From Rhynchospora pubera (Eukaryota; Streptophyta; Magnoliopsida; Poales; Cyperaceae), in contig CM051459.1 of the NCBI GenBank assembly GCA_028095005.1, positions 21,004,699 through 21,068,698 on the forward strand: a stretch of DNA of 64,000 nt, written 5' to 3'. The notes beneath the pieces are model-generated. The model did no database searches. It was not told the origin of the DNA and saw only the letters and a list, made by a program, of their open reading frames with translations. Below are positions 1 through 13,419 of the stretch, piece by piece (within the stretch, counting starts at the first letter, position 1; every line of letters begins with the position of its first letter). Position numbers and translations under genes: made by a program.

Positions 1-516
1 ATGTTGAATCAGTCAATGGTATTCGGTAAGAAGATTATCATCAATTTAAATTCGACATGAAGGGAAAATGTAGACATAAAACAATTGAAATATCTTCATG
101 TATAACAACAAAAATAACCGCGCGTGTTACAGTATAAACATAATTCCTTTCCGAAGAAATTTCCTTATTCATATCATATGAGCTTAAAAACTGCTCTTGA
201 TGAAAAATATGAAGTCAATACACAAGTCACCCTCTCTCTTTTCATTTTTTGACTTTTCCAATAGCAAGTCATGGGTATCACCATAGCTGTTTCATGTTTC
301 TCGATCAGACCATCGCAAGTGAAAGTCTCAAATTCCCACCAAAATATTATGGGAATCAAACAGCAGATATTTCATTGGCCAAGCAGCAGCAGTTACAGCC
401 AGCCAGTAAAACGGTAAGCACCATGTAATAATATGCAGAAGGTTGCCTGTGTGCCTCACCTCTACTAAATAATTTACGGCTAGCTATATGTAGATTGCGT
501 GTATATACCGGGATAT
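1..516. other. Downstream flank and probable 3' UTR of the beta-amylase gene
   Basis: This AT-rich stretch lies just past the stop codon of the minus-strand beta-amylase gene. It probably contains its 3' untranslated region near the high-coordinate end. I see no coding signal, structural RNA or transposon end here, and could not fix a polyadenylation site. Confidence 0.5.
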
Positions 517-3271
517 TTACAAGGCTGCGGCAGCTTCAGGCTCTGGTTTCCTCTCCACTTTATTAACAAAACCAACATATAAATCGGATTGGCTCGAATC
601 GCACCTAGGTAGACTACTTTTTCTTCCTCCTTCCCCCATAGCCTTCACAAAAGAAACAAATTGCCTCCAGTTGGCTTCCTCGAACAACCTTTTGTTCATT
701 CTCAGGTATGTAAAGGCGCTTAGTCCCATACCAGTTTCGCTTCTGCTCGTCTCCAGGACTTTTGCGTATGCTGCTTCATCATATCGTTCAAGAGCATTCT
801 CTCCTGCCAGCTCTACACCTGCTGAGCTGGCAGCTTTCTTGACTTGTTCTACCAGTAACTCAGGTGCGCAACCAGCATGGCCTGGTTGCTGCTCGTCTTT
901 CATTTCCATGCAAGTGAAATTCATGACGACTCCTCGCTTCGCAAGCATCTTGGCAATTGGAATGTACCCGTCCTGGTTTCTGGTGTTGTAGTACCCAGCA
1001 GTGAGCTCTGCTGCATGGGACCGAGTGCGGTAGTGCCAGTGGATACCGGCTACCTTGGCTGATAACTTGGCTCCGGTACTGCTGAATATTGAGTCGGCCG
1101 CTGTAAGTATGCGGTCCCCATGTTGCAAGAGCTTTTCTGAGTACCAAGAGAGGAAGAATTGGCCATATTCAGTATTCCATGTACCTTCTCTCTTAAAGAA
1201 GCCAGTATCTTCAGGAAATTGATTGTATTGGCCAGCATCATGTGGGCCGCCTTTTCCCCATTCACTGTGGCCAGCAGCTATGGCAGAGGCTTGTAAAGAG
1301 GCCTTCATATACTGGAAATTCCACATTGTAATATGTATCGTTAATCTTTAAGAACAAAACTGTGCAAACTCTAAGAATTTTATTACCGAAATTTAATTTG
1401 GACTTTTGGTTCATTGTCATGCACTACATGTTCATCTTGTGTCAAAAGGATGCAATTGTTGTAGTTTTATAGACCTACTGTGGTTTAGTTCCAACCAAAA
1501 GATTCTGGATTGCCTGTAAAATCAGTAATATATACTAGCATTGATGTACTGGTACAATTAATGAAGCAATTCTTGCTGATAAAATTAGTGTTCCGGTACT
1601 ATTATATCGATACAACTAGCCAAAACTATCTGTTCAAACATCTATGTACAGAAAATATAGAAAGTTATTTACCTTATCATAACACTGAAATTCCCCAATA
1701 CCCGGAAACTTCCAAGTCCCATTGCTTTCAGGGTAGGAGGGATACCTTAGCTCTCCGCACGGTCCCATCCCAACTTGAATTTCCTGCAATGGAATTCCAA
1801 ATCAGTATTTCAATTTCAAATCAGAACGAATATTAACTATTGGTGTAAGCTCGATTGTACTGGCACCACTTGATTGGTACTGTATAAACTGATTAATGAA
1901 TTAGAAGTTGGTACTTACCACAATGACATTTCCCAAGTAGTTGCTGAAACGGTCCCTGAAGCTGCGCATGTAGTCAGAGTAAACTTGGATCGGGGTTCTG
2001 CCACGAAGAACAGGCAACTCGTCACAACCAAGAGAGATATACTCTGGGTTTCTGCGGCCTGAGCGGTCAGTGTATACAATGTCAGGATCTCTGCTCATCT
2101 CCTCCAGTACCCATGGAGGCAGTGGAATGCTGAAAGGCGATATATGGTGTCAATTTAATTATCTTAGGTGTGCAAAATGAAACTTGCTATGCTATACAAC
2201 CATCAATTGACATCTAATTATTTCAAAGATCTAATAATTAGCATCTTATGATGCATGAAGTGCTTTTTGTTAACAGCAGATTTTCTCTTTTTTTCTTAAA
2301 ATAAAAAACCCAAGCCACTTTTTTAAAAATCACTGCATAGTCCTTGAACAAATCTGAACCCTTTATTTTCAAATTTCAGATCAGAGTGGTTGTCTGAATT
2401 GAAATATATACTATGATTTCGCATGAGACCCATTAAATAATTTCGTACGATTAAAGAGAAAGCAAAACCCTCCTTTACAATGTCCCCAGATCCCTGACCT
2501 CCTAAAATAGTATTTTCTTAAAAATAAATAAAATCTTTGCTTGTACAAAATGGCAAAACCACGGAAAAGTCAGCAGGGAACAATAATCCTGTAATTAAGC
2601 CCTTGAGGAAACCAGGTACCTTTTGCAAGACCTCTCGTTGAATGAAATTTCAAATTTGTAATCAAGTTTTCACCTAAATTGCCCAATGAACCTCTTAAAT
2701 AAATTAAAGGAGCACCAAGTTACCTGCAGGAATCACCGACGTTGCCGCCGCACTGGTGGAAGGACATGACCATCTGCATCTTGAGCCCGTTGCGCTCCGC
2801 CATGCGGACCAGCTCAGCATACCCTTCCCAGTCATACTTCATCGGCCCGTCTCTCTCGACCAATCCCCACCACACATCAGCCATTATCCCTTCAACCCCG
2901 GCGCTTCTCAGCGCCATCATACTAGCATTCAATGCGCGGGCCCGGTTCACAGCTCCCTTCCCGTCGTTCCCTTTGAATATCGTGTCGAGAGGTAGCATGA
3001 CATAAACCGGCACCCGGGTAGAACCGCTATGTGCCGTTCTCACTGCCTTTGATTCTGGATGCAGCCGCTCTGCCGGGACCGGGCTGAGGTCGTTGGAAGA
3101 AGCACGTACCTGTACCGCTTTGAGACGACATGATGATGAGGCTGTGAATGAGGGTTTTTGGAGGGAGACGAATGAGATGAGAGATGTTGGTTCGTCGGAG
3201 GTTGTGGGTTTGTGAGAGGGTTTGAGAGCTTTTGAGATGAAAGAGGTGGGAGAACGGAGTGTTAACGCCAT
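517..3271 (-). CDS. BAM3: Plastid beta-amylase, BAM3 type (four exons, complete)
   Basis: Glycoside hydrolase family 14: releases maltose from non-reducing ends of glucan chains during starch breakdown in plastids. Coding exons: 2724-3271, 1919-2129, 1673-1783, 517-1311; all introns are GT..AG and phases match, giving 554 residues, close to Arabidopsis BAM3 (about 548). Residues 1-58 are rich in Ser, Thr and Lys with few acids, as expected of a transit peptide. Hallmarks seen: MSFHQCGGNVGDSC across the exon 1/2 join, GPCGELRYPSYPE with the catalytic acid Glu near residue 264, GIHWHY, and ELAGENALERYD with the catalytic base Glu near 461. The motifs GVVMNFTCMEMKD and SDLYVGFV near the C-terminus match BAM3 rather than BAM1. 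Both catalytic residues are present, so an active enzyme is expected. The start is the only Met before the transit-like segment. BAM3 genes are often cold-responsive; that is family knowledge, not read here. Confidence 0.96.
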
Positions 3272-3433
3272 GGTTTAGGAATTTAGAGGCTTAAGAATTA
3301 TGGGTTATGGTTTTAAGGATTGTGGATTAGGATCTGAGAATAGAGTTCCGATGAAAAGGGAAGATTGATAACAGAAGATGAGAACGAGATTAAAAGCAGG
3401 AAATGGAGGATTTTAACGGGGGAAGGGGGTGTG

Positions 3434-3441
3434 TATTTATA
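3434..3441 (-). promoter_or_regulatory. TATA box of the beta-amylase gene
   Basis: On the minus strand the sequence reads TATAAATA, followed by a C-rich run. It lies about 163 nt upstream of the BAM3 start codon, so transcription would start near 3400-3410 with a 5' leader of roughly 130-140 nt. The match to the plant consensus is strong, but the start site itself is inferred. Confidence 0.65.
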
Positions 3442-6400
3442 GAAATCGGAGCATTGCAATTCAAGTTCTGGAAAGCATCTTTTATGGAAGAGGTCTATGA
3501 TTTAATGCATGAGGAAGATATCATGAGCGTTGCTATTTATTGTTTTTGAGACATATATTGGCAATTAATTATATTGGTATTATTAAATGTTAATGACTAC
3601 AAATGCAATTTGCAATTTAAAATTCTATGTTTAATATTTAATGTGTGGTTCATTTGTATACTACACACATTGTAAAATGTTATTTTGATTGTTCATTAAA
3701 TGATTTGAAATACATCATGTTCTTTGCTTTGCAAATGTGGTATCATGACACTCAAGTTACATAAATTGATATAAAATCAATTCATAAGATCTAAAAAGTA
3801 TCTAGAATTATTTTATTTTAAAGGACTCAAATTTTAGTTTTATTTTTCTAGATACAATTTATTTGAGTTACATTTCTTCTTTGCTAAATATTTATTATTT
3901 GATTTTAATTCATCAAAAATTAAATCTGAAAAATTGTTTTACTACCTTCAGCTATACCAATTTTTTTTTTATTTATCATCTAATTTTTACTTTTTTTTAT
4001 TATCAGAATATTTTTATGTTTTGGGTGCAAACCAAACATTAGAGTTTGAACCGGATGCATCAGAAAATTACAGGTGAGAAACTGCGAAAGCTTGGGAAGA
4101 GCCAAAAGGGAAGGGGCCCACTTTGTACAGAAATGACGATGAAAAAGCGCCACTTCGCTTGGAATAGTTAGGATTCCTCTTAACGATCTAATCCTTATTA
4201 CGTGTCAACTGATCTTTTTTAATATTTTCCTCAAATAAACACTCGCCTTATCCCCTAAATCCTAATACCACGGTTATAACGTGTCACGGTTAGAATGCCT
4301 TCAACGGTGACTGAGTCATAGCCTCGTAGGCTAGCAAAGATTACGCACAATTATCAGGCGGTTTGGCTGTGTATCCAAATGCTAGTCAATTTAGTTACTG
4401 TGGCGAGGATGGAATAGTGGAAAGTATGACGGGTCACAGAAGAGAGCCAAATGGTGATAAATCTAAAAGCACCTCACCCCCAATTTTGAAAAGGCCCTTT
4501 GTATGTATATTTGTAAGTTAATTCTTCCATAATTTTAAAATATTTCTTATAGTATGTTGTAATTCTCGACCTTTACTTAGAAATTTTGGCTCCGCATGAC
4601 TAGTGAATTCACATGCTCTTCTTTTCTTTTGAGGTTGAAACTTATTATTTTCATTTTCTTCGCATGTTCGAATTGTGAGCAACGTGCATGAAATTTATGT
4701 TAACATAATTCACTATTTTAAGTGAAAAGCTAAATTAATATAAAAAAAAGAAAGCAATTTTTTTCTTTGTTGGTGCATAAGTCGTGTTTAATATGTAACA
4801 TTCAAGTGTCGAAAAATGAGATGGAAAACTTCACGTCAAGTATTCTCCTTTGTTGTTGGACCGATAGCTACGAGTATTGATTATGATTAACAATTTTTTC
4901 TTTTCATTTTTTTCAAAAATTAAGTAGACAATGAATTTTAAATATATTAATGTGTTATTTTTTTAAATATTTCCATCTAGTGTTAAAATGAATATAAGTT
5001 GAGAATTTGAGATTGATCAATTTTTGTCAAATTTTAGAAACTATTATTGCTAGAAAATGAGTAAAAATACATAGGTTATGACAATACTAAAAAATCTCAT
5101 GTATATTTTTAGTTGTAAGAAATGTGAAATAGAAGAACAAAAACTGCGCTTGAATTAGGGCCATAATCTTTGAAGGAAAGGTTGAACCACATCAGAAAGT
5201 TGCATATTGGCAATAGAGATAATGTTTCTTACAACTTACAAGGTCTCATAAGTGTGCCGCATAAGATCTAGCCAAGGAGCTGTAGTAGTCGGAGAAAGAT
5301 CCGCATAAGTGGGAAAGATTTCATCATAAGAAAAGGTGAAAAATTTCACTTAAGCGTAGGATTTAGTTAAATGGATAAATTTTTTCTATCTTTATAAAGA
5401 TTGGAAATGGATGATCATGGTTTTCTCAACGCATGCAACATGGACTTGTCAAAATAAAAGCAGCTGGCAGAGAGCTTTATAATTTGAACCTTGTTTTGTC
5501 CCCCTATGCCGGCCAAACCATAGTTTGAACTTTGAACTAACATCCATATTTGAATTTATTACTTCCTGTAGTTGTGGAACGGGTTTAGCCGACTAGTTCC
5601 ATGTCAAAATATTCCACTACGCCTGGCTTTCAAAATTGTATGACGTGGCAGAACCATGGAAAAGAGAGATGAGGGGACCATGCTGATGAGTGATGATGTT
5701 GTATTGTTGTGGTTGTGAGCAAATATAGTGACTGGGTCTACATGTTTTGTTTTATTTTTATGTTTCAAAAGTGCTGTAGAGCGGCCCCACCGAGAGACAA
5801 AATTGGATCTCTCCAACATTGGAAAAAGTCTTGAAGCGGACGAATTTTATCAATATTTATGTTTCTAAAAAAAAGTGTAATTTTAGTACTCGTCTTTAAA
5901 AGTATTATAAATAAAAGAACTGAAACAATAGATACATTTTACAGTATATATATGAATGGATATCAAATGTGTACCAATTTAAAATTATTTAGTTCTTAAT
6001 CAAGACTTTAAAAAATTTTAATCACTTAACAGTCTAGTTTTAATATTTACGGCTTTTTGATAGATGACCAATCAAATAATAAATTGACTCAAATTTTATG
6101 CATGTCATATATATCTAAAAAATAAAGAACATATTTAGAGTTTAACTCTTTTAACTAGTTTTAGCAAACTCAATGTAATGATAAGTATATTTATTAAAGA
6201 ATGCATAATACAATAATACATCAATTATAAGTATATATATCATATTAAAGAATGCATAATAGATTAACTAGAATGGTGAAAAACATGACATTAGTAATGT
6301 TTTTTTTTTTTTGCTCCATTTATGCAAGCACTATTGAATTTTTGAATCTTACGCATGGTCATGACCATGAACAGAAAAACATTTGAAAAAAGGGTGCAGT

Positions 6401-9400
6401 GAAAAGTTTTGGGATGGGTGCTATACAGTACTGCTATAGCGATTGCGTCTAGACATTTGTTTCCAAACAAAATTAGTACTATGCAACAATGCTTGATACT
6501 TGTTCTTTGTTCCTTGTTTTTCTTTCTTTTCGTTGACAGCTTCTGTCAGCATTCTAAAAAACAATATTTGATACTTGTCAATTCATAAACGATAATAAAA
6601 TTCAAATTTTAGTGGTGGTTATGAATTTATGATTTAAATATTTTGCACCTTTATTGGATCTTGGATAGAGGATAATAAAATGGAAGGAAAGAAATTGTTT
6701 AAAATATTCTTATTGGGTTATATGTTAGGTGGTTACAATTAATGGAGGTAATTTACTGAACCTTCCCTAACTTCATAAACTTTATATATTATACTACTTC
6801 TCAAATTAAATTGCACCAAATGTAAATAAATTAAGTAAACATTGAGGATAAGAAATGTGATAATCTCCTTTTGTTATTCTTTTTTTTCCCCTCCACCCTC
6901 CTACTTTTTACTTTCCATTCCCTTCTCATCCTGTGACACCCAATTGGAGCCTTGGAGGGTGTTAGTTCCAACTGTTCTTCCATATGTTATTAAGGTTATC
7001 TAATTTCTTTGATCATGACAAGTTGGCAACTATGATTCATCGTACGTCAATTTGATACTTTCTAGAGATACATCGTACCAGATCATCCATAGAAAAAACA
7101 TCTTTGATTATACATCCATCGTTTCAAGTACGATAAATATTGTTTTTGGTCCAGTTTTAATTCGTTGGTTTACTGAAAAATCATTAGAAAAATCTAAATA
7201 TTGGACCGTGTAATTTCCGAATTTAATATTAACAATAAAAATATACATTTATCATTTTTTTCTCTATCATATTGTACATAGGAAATTAATGTGTACTAAA
7301 TTTACTTATTAATAAAAACATACATATATCATTCCTCCCTTCTTCCATATGTTGTCTCTGGAAATTGACAAATTCATTTGTGGAAAAGTAGATGAATAAA
7401 TTTAGTTCCATAGAGATTGCATAGCCCCGACTCATATGTATGGTTAACAGGTTAGAATAAATACATCTCGTAATAAATTTAAGTTTTGGTGTGCACCACA
7501 GTTTAGACCGTTGATTTTAGTCTATTTAATTAGCACGGTTTATGTGTGAATGGAAAAGTTATCAATTCTCAGCATAATCCTTTCTTTTCTTCATATGCCA
7601 ACAAAATATTTTATTTTTCAAAAAAATAAACAAGTTGCGTGAAGAATTTTAACGCCACAAACAATAAAAAAACTTCTTGCAAACGGGCATGGGCGCATTG
7701 CCCCAGCATCATTTCAGAAACTTTATTTTTTTCTATTATATGCTTCAAGGATCTTAAAAGCGTACATATGTACATAAATAAAACATGAAACTATTGTATG
7801 ATATTTTAAATTATTATTCTTGTAGTATTGATCATCGAATGTAACTTTCTAAGAATATCTGGCCTCCAAATCTCATAATAGAGTGGTAATTTTTTCAAGA
7901 AGCAAAAAAAGAAATAAAATGGTCTTATCATTAAAACATAATTGGTTGGTTAGTGGATGACTTCAAATTTTCGAATTTCCAATTGAACAGTTAAGCATTA
8001 CACGGCAACTCACCACTCAATAAACTTTACTCGCAAAGTATTTTTGAAAAGTAAAATTACAATGCTTATGCCAATCATTAGCTAGCAATCCATGTAATAC
8101 TACCACATCAACTTGTAATTAAGTAACAATTCACAATCACGAAGTTGCAAAATTACTAAGCCACTAGTGAAATATAATTAATTGCAGGGACGAAACAAAT
8201 AAACTTCAAGAAAATATGCAAAAGTAATTATCCTTATTTAGTTTTCGATGTTCAAATCTTTGTGATAGACATCAAAATTGGATTATATGAAACTAATCCA
8301 TCACAAAAATGGGGTATATACTTTAGGGTCCAGAGACATGTCCGAAAATAAACTGTTTTCAATATATCAGTAGATATTAATAGTAAAGATAACAAGCAAG
8401 TCTTCGTCATTAGCCAAGGCTGTTGCTCTGGTGTCATTTTGCTTAATAGAGAGACAAAACTGAGGTGGTGTTGACACACCCTCCTCTCTGCCAAGAGATT
8501 GCTTGTGGTTACATGGAGGCCTTATCCACATAGACCTTCCCCACCTGCTCTTTTTCAGCTCCGCCTCATGTTGATTTTAAATGCATATCTTCCCCCAACT
8601 TGCCACTCTTTGGGAGTGCACTAGTATACAATGGAACTAATTAATTACGTTTTATTTAATTTTAGGAAAAATAATATATAAAGTGCTACATATAGTAATG
8701 CATAATAATTATGTGCCTACATATAACAAGATTGTAGAATCAATACACTCTAAAGGCTCTCATCTTTGGCATTTTTTTTTAGCTAAGCGCATTGCAACCC
8801 ACAAAAATTGTATATCTGTGGATGCAATGCAATAAAAAAATGATGGCAATTTCTGTTAGATTTTTGAGACATCTATCATATATTACTCTACATCTGATCC
8901 ATATGCAAACTTAAAACATCTATTGCCGCGACATTTGATAATTTATATAATTATTTTTTAAATATAATGACTTCCTTAGGGAATGAAAAACTAAATAATA
9001 ACTACTATGATTCATTAATGTTCGAAATCCGACCGGGGTCTTTTATAAATATTTAATTTAGAAATAAGTTGGGAGGGTTGACACTAATCTATCTTCAAAA
9101 AAAAAAGTATGATTCATTAATTCATTAAAGACAATAAATTAAATTTAAAACTCTCGTGAGCCTCATTGATTTGTAGCTAGTACAGATTTTGGGTAGCAAT
9201 AGAGCTCCATTATATGCTAACCCTAACTTTTGCGGTTTCAGTTAGCTTTTTTCCATTTTCTTTTTTCTTGGGTACAACATCGTAGTCCGTAGACCTTACA
9301 GTCCTTTGAAAACTATGGCAACCAATAAAATTCCCAAACCAAAAACACTTTTTCGCCTTTTCTGATTTTAGTTGGGCCACCGCTGTCTGATTGGCGCACT

Positions 9401-10336
9401 TCTGTTATTCTTGTGTTTTTCCCTTTTTCCAGCTTTGTGGTTGTGGCTCTAAACACAGGAAATTTGTTCTTTCTGGGACCACAATCATCTCTCTCTTCTG
9501 AAACATTTTTTTCCCCCTTAAAATGACACTTATTATTTTTCATGGTGAAAGCAATGTTGCTTACTGATAGCCTCTAGTTTTCTTCTCATCCTCAGCAAAG
9601 TAACCATTTTTGCAATATAGCCCCGCTACATTATCCAATTAGAAGAGGATGGAAAAAGAATTGATAATGAAATTTTATGTTTTATTGCTAATATTTTAGT
9701 GTTTGGCATTAATAAAAAAAAAATGAAATGATCATTCAATCCACAACATGTTACAATAGAGGAGATAATATTTTAGTTTGGAACTCAAATTTGAAACTGA
9801 ATGCACAACCAAGTTTGCACGTGAAGACCTCACTTAAGAGTGATGATTTTTATAATCATATAGTAAACCAACATCAGAGTTGTTGTGGAATTAGACTTTA
9901 TAAATAGACGAGGAAGATCCAGTATTAAAGAATCTTTCGAGTCAAATTGGTGCGAATGAAATTTAATCTTAAATAAATAGTTTTAGTTGCTCAAAATATA
10001 TAGCTAATTAATTAAAAACATGAGACATGCTATGATACTTCGTGGAGTAATCATAAAGTTTTTCTTCGGACTAATTGTTTTTCAAAATCTAAGTTTCAAA
10101 TGATCTATCCAAATTGTTCAATCTATTTTCCATATTGAGTCAGTTTAATAAGATTTTAATACGATTAACAAATTTAATAGAGTCCAGATCAATCACTATC
10201 AAATTAAATTAAATCCACCATCTTTCATGTAATTGAAATAAAAATACTGACTAAATTTGTAATTTGACTAAAATAAAATAAAATATTGTTTGACAATTAT
10301 TATTATTATTTTGGCAGGAATGATGACTGCTATCTG
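3442..10336. other. Gene-free AT-rich spacer upstream of BAM3
   Basis: About 6.9 kb with no open reading frame that resembles a protein and no exon-like runs. It is dominated by A/T tracts, including T runs near 3961, 6300 and 8771, and short direct repeats such as a 25-30 bp pair near 6182 and 6240. The part nearest BAM3 is presumably its distal promoter. Short ORFs at 5604-5819, 8252-8494 and 9313-9543 have low-complexity translations without family resemblance. Confidence 0.6.
4200..4285. promoter_or_regulatory. Pair of ABRE-like ACGTGTC motifs in the distal BAM3 promoter
   Basis: ACGTGTC occurs at 4200-4206 and again at 4279-4285, 79 bp apart, about 760-850 bp upstream of the inferred BAM3 TATA box. 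A TGACTGAGTCA motif follows within 30 bp. ACGTG cores bind bZIP factors of the ABA pathway in many plants. The pairing suggests a stress-response module, but position this far upstream makes function uncertain. Confidence 0.3.
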
Positions 10337-10390
10337 CATCTGCAGTTTTGCCATCCCTGTTATCGCTAAATATAAAGTGAATATATACAA

Positions 10391-10546
10391 CAAAATAAAG
10401 TAAACATATAGACGATCTAAGTGAACACTTACAAACAAATAAGTGTTGTCATCATTTGTTCAAAATTTTACATGCATATTCAATTTATTTTTATTGAACT
10501 TATTTATTTATATGTGTTCACTTAGATTGTCTATATCTTCATTTTG
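10391..10546. repeat. Hairpin-forming inverted repeat, MITE-like
   Basis: The left arm (about 10391-10428) and right arm (about 10513-10546) are near-perfect reverse complements over about 33 bases, sharing ATCTAAGTGAACAC at the inner end, with two mismatches and a 5-nt bulge. A second small hairpin (AACACTT / AAGTGTT, 10424-10447) sits just inside the left arm. The arm and loop sizes fit a small foldback transposon. I could not define a target-site duplication. Confidence 0.6.
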
Positions 10547-10560
10547 TTTACATGCAGTAA

Positions 10561-13144
10561 TCAATTTCCTTATTTTGGTCATCGACGGGTCCATCGTAGC
10601 GCTACCACATGCACGAGACCAGAAGTACAAAGATTTTCGGATACCAAAGTATTAGTTAGTAATTGGGATTTGATGTAGATATCATCAAACCCAAAAACCG
10701 TGTTCCTTTGTCGAAATATCTCTTATCTTAGGCGAGGATACAGGATATTTTTCCTTCAAAGAAAGATACAGTGCGCTTATCAAAGATCCCAATGGACTTA
10801 TTCGAACAAGTCATTATCTATGTTAAGCTGGGAGTTCTTATCCTCTGTTTTGCACTCTATTGCAGGATTCTGATTTATCGACCTTTTTGATGGTATGATA
10901 TGTATGAAAGTCAATATTGTTGACACAATTTGTGTTACATATTCTACCATGAGATATACCAGTCCCAACATTATTAACTGAAAAGTAGTTTAGAAAGGTA
11001 TAAATGATGAAAAAGTAAACTTTTCAAAATATATGAGATGATTCTTCAAAGAAGGTATCATACAAATTTTTAAGTTTGATTGAGAACTCCCTACTTACAT
11101 ATGAGAAGTCGCATGATATGATGCTAATATTATTCTTTTTTATTATTTTGTAGACAAAAGAGACCAAACAACATTCTTTTTTTTTTAGAGGAAGCAATAC
11201 TTCTTTTTGAAGAAAAGTAGGAAGTAAAATTGATCTCATTGACATCGTCCAACTAAAATCAACAGTCATGTGTTAAGTATGAAGAAGGTTCAGAACAAGT
11301 TTTGAATAGAGCAATAATCAAAGTGAAAATTGTCATCAATGAAACGGTCTAGCTTACAATTGTATGCGTTGCGATTGTTAAAAATAAGAGAGGACAGAAC
11401 GATGTCAAACAGAGATGCAGACTTGAGGGTGTGTCGCTGTCAAAGAGCCTGATCTCTCTTTCAATCTTGCGTGTCGAAACAGTGCATCACTTGCGCCAAG
11501 GAAGCAACCCAGCAGTCGGAGAAACCGGATCCTTTTACAAGTGTCCGTGTGTTTAATTCGATGCATGACATCTGGCACGGCTCATTCTGTGAGATTTCAG
11601 CAGATTAATCAATCTGTAACCAACCCATTTTGTCATGATTTACAACTTTAATTGCGTACAATTTAGTATGACTTCTTTGAACAGCAAATTAACCTTGACA
11701 TAATTGAAAACTTATGGAGACGCTTAATTGGGTAAAGAAATAGACATCTTCCTGACGTTAAGCAAGAATGTTTGCACGAAACCAATTAATGATGGCGCCT
11801 ATGATAGTATGATAGGCTTTGTTTTATGTTACCATAATTTAAATAGACCTTCTGTGTTTCGTTCTTATTCGCTTTCTCGTTGTCAAGCCCATGTGGAAAT
11901 GCTTGTGGTCTTATGAAAGCTTCTCTTCAACGACAAAAATGCTTATAACACAAGCAATATGGAAGCTTGTGTTTGCTTTCTCGCATATTGAAAATGCCAA
12001 TTGTGCAAGTAACATGTTGAGTTAAAGCTAGAAATTAATTTTAATTGGTCGCTCTTCAATTCCGGTGGATGTAATCCAAATGGTGCTATTTTTCTATGCA
12101 AAATCAACTATCATATAAGGTTGATAATATTATTTTAATAATAATATTTCTGTGACCTCCGAAATTTAAATATGCAGTTTTATATTGTCAAAATTCATCA
12201 ACATTTGATTGGGCACAATTTGATCTGATTTGGAGCATTAGATATAATCATATGACCATTTCAAACAATAAGTAAATCTTTAATGTTTCATTTACGGTGA
12301 AAGCTAACATGCTCACGAATTTATATAAAGGGTTATTTTCACAACAAATGCATATGGCTCCTACAGGTTTATTTCTTGTTGCAAAACCTGAATTCAACAT
12401 AAAATTAATAAAGCTTCCATGCGTCTTTTAAACTGATTTTCATACTTAGCTAGTTAGCCCTAAAAGTGTAAGCTTTCATACAGTCGTCGAAACAGAGTTT
12501 CAGTTATTCCTGATTTTAGTATTTTATTAGGCATATATCGAGCGATGGATGGAAACTGTTTTGATTGATTCTGTCGGTGACAATTTGCTAGATGGTGGAT
12601 TTATATAGCTAATTATACAACTGTTGAAAACACATCTTTTATTTAATCTACGCTGCTGTTGCAGTACCTGGTTTAGGGAAGAAAGCAAGAGATGCTTTAA
12701 TGTTTCTAATGATTAAAAAGAAAATCTAAATTTTATTATAGTAATACCTTTTTTTTCTTTTTTTTTTTCGTAAATGAGTATAAAACATCAACCAATATAA
12801 TATTATGTACATCATACAGTCAATCTAGCAAAGTACACTCGCATAATTCACCCCAAAATGACATCAAATTACAGAACAGAATGCCATATCCATAACCAGA
12901 TGTATTCCAAAAGGACACTCCAAAGAGGGTCAAAAAGCAGCCAGCTACCGGTGTATCATCTTCACCACCATAATCCCACGTTTTTAATTGCCCTTAGCAA
13001 GGTATCCTAATTGCTAAAATGAATAGCGCAAAGACATAAATAAATAGTGATAGAACTGAAAACATCAAAAAAAAAAAAAAAAAAAAAGAGGCGGTCACAG
13101 TTTTAGCACAATTTTTAGAGGGTCGTGGTTCTTGGAATCCATAA
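10561..13144. other. Gene-free spacer between BAM3 and VPS13
   Basis: About 2.6 kb without a recognisable exon. It contains scattered T runs, an A run at about 13069-13087, and no transposon end that I could pair with confidence. The ORFs at 11024-11269 and 11728-11916 have no family resemblance. The high-coordinate end should hold part of the VPS13 3' untranslated region. Confidence 0.5.
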
Positions 13145-13263
13145 GAAAAGTAAATTCAAATAAGCTAGCTCGTGTCATATGTATGGGCCAAGTTTTAAGT
13201 AACAAAAAGGTGCTAATTCTGATTGTATCACATCTTCATCTAGCTTATTTGAATTTACTTCTC
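13145..13263. repeat. 26-bp inverted repeat just past the VPS13 stop codon
   Basis: The arm ending GCTAG at 13168 (core 13149-13168) is the perfect reverse complement of 13240-13259 over 20 bases, and the match extends about six more with one mismatch. The spacer is about 71 bp. It lies roughly 160 nt beyond the VPS13 stop codon on the transcribed strand, so it would fold in the 3' UTR or just past it. Confidence 0.7.
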
Positions 13264-13419
13264 TTGTATCAAACAAAGCATCATCAATTTACCCAAAATA
13301 AAAGGAAGGGTGGGGGGAATGCACAAAATCAGTTCTGCAAAAGTAGAAAAAACACCCTGTTTTTCAAATACAAATAGAAGGTTTTGGATAATACGTACAT
13401 TCCCTCGGTGTTTTGTGTT

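Noticed and set aside
860..1265. Several ORFs on both strands overlapping 517-1326
   Set aside because: They are other-frame shadows of beta-amylase exon 4, whose own frame carries the catalytic motifs.
8440..8600. A CT-rich patch with GAGGTGG...CACCCTCC that looked like a microRNA precursor
   Set aside because: The arms do not pair well enough over 20 bases and no known microRNA sequence was recognised.
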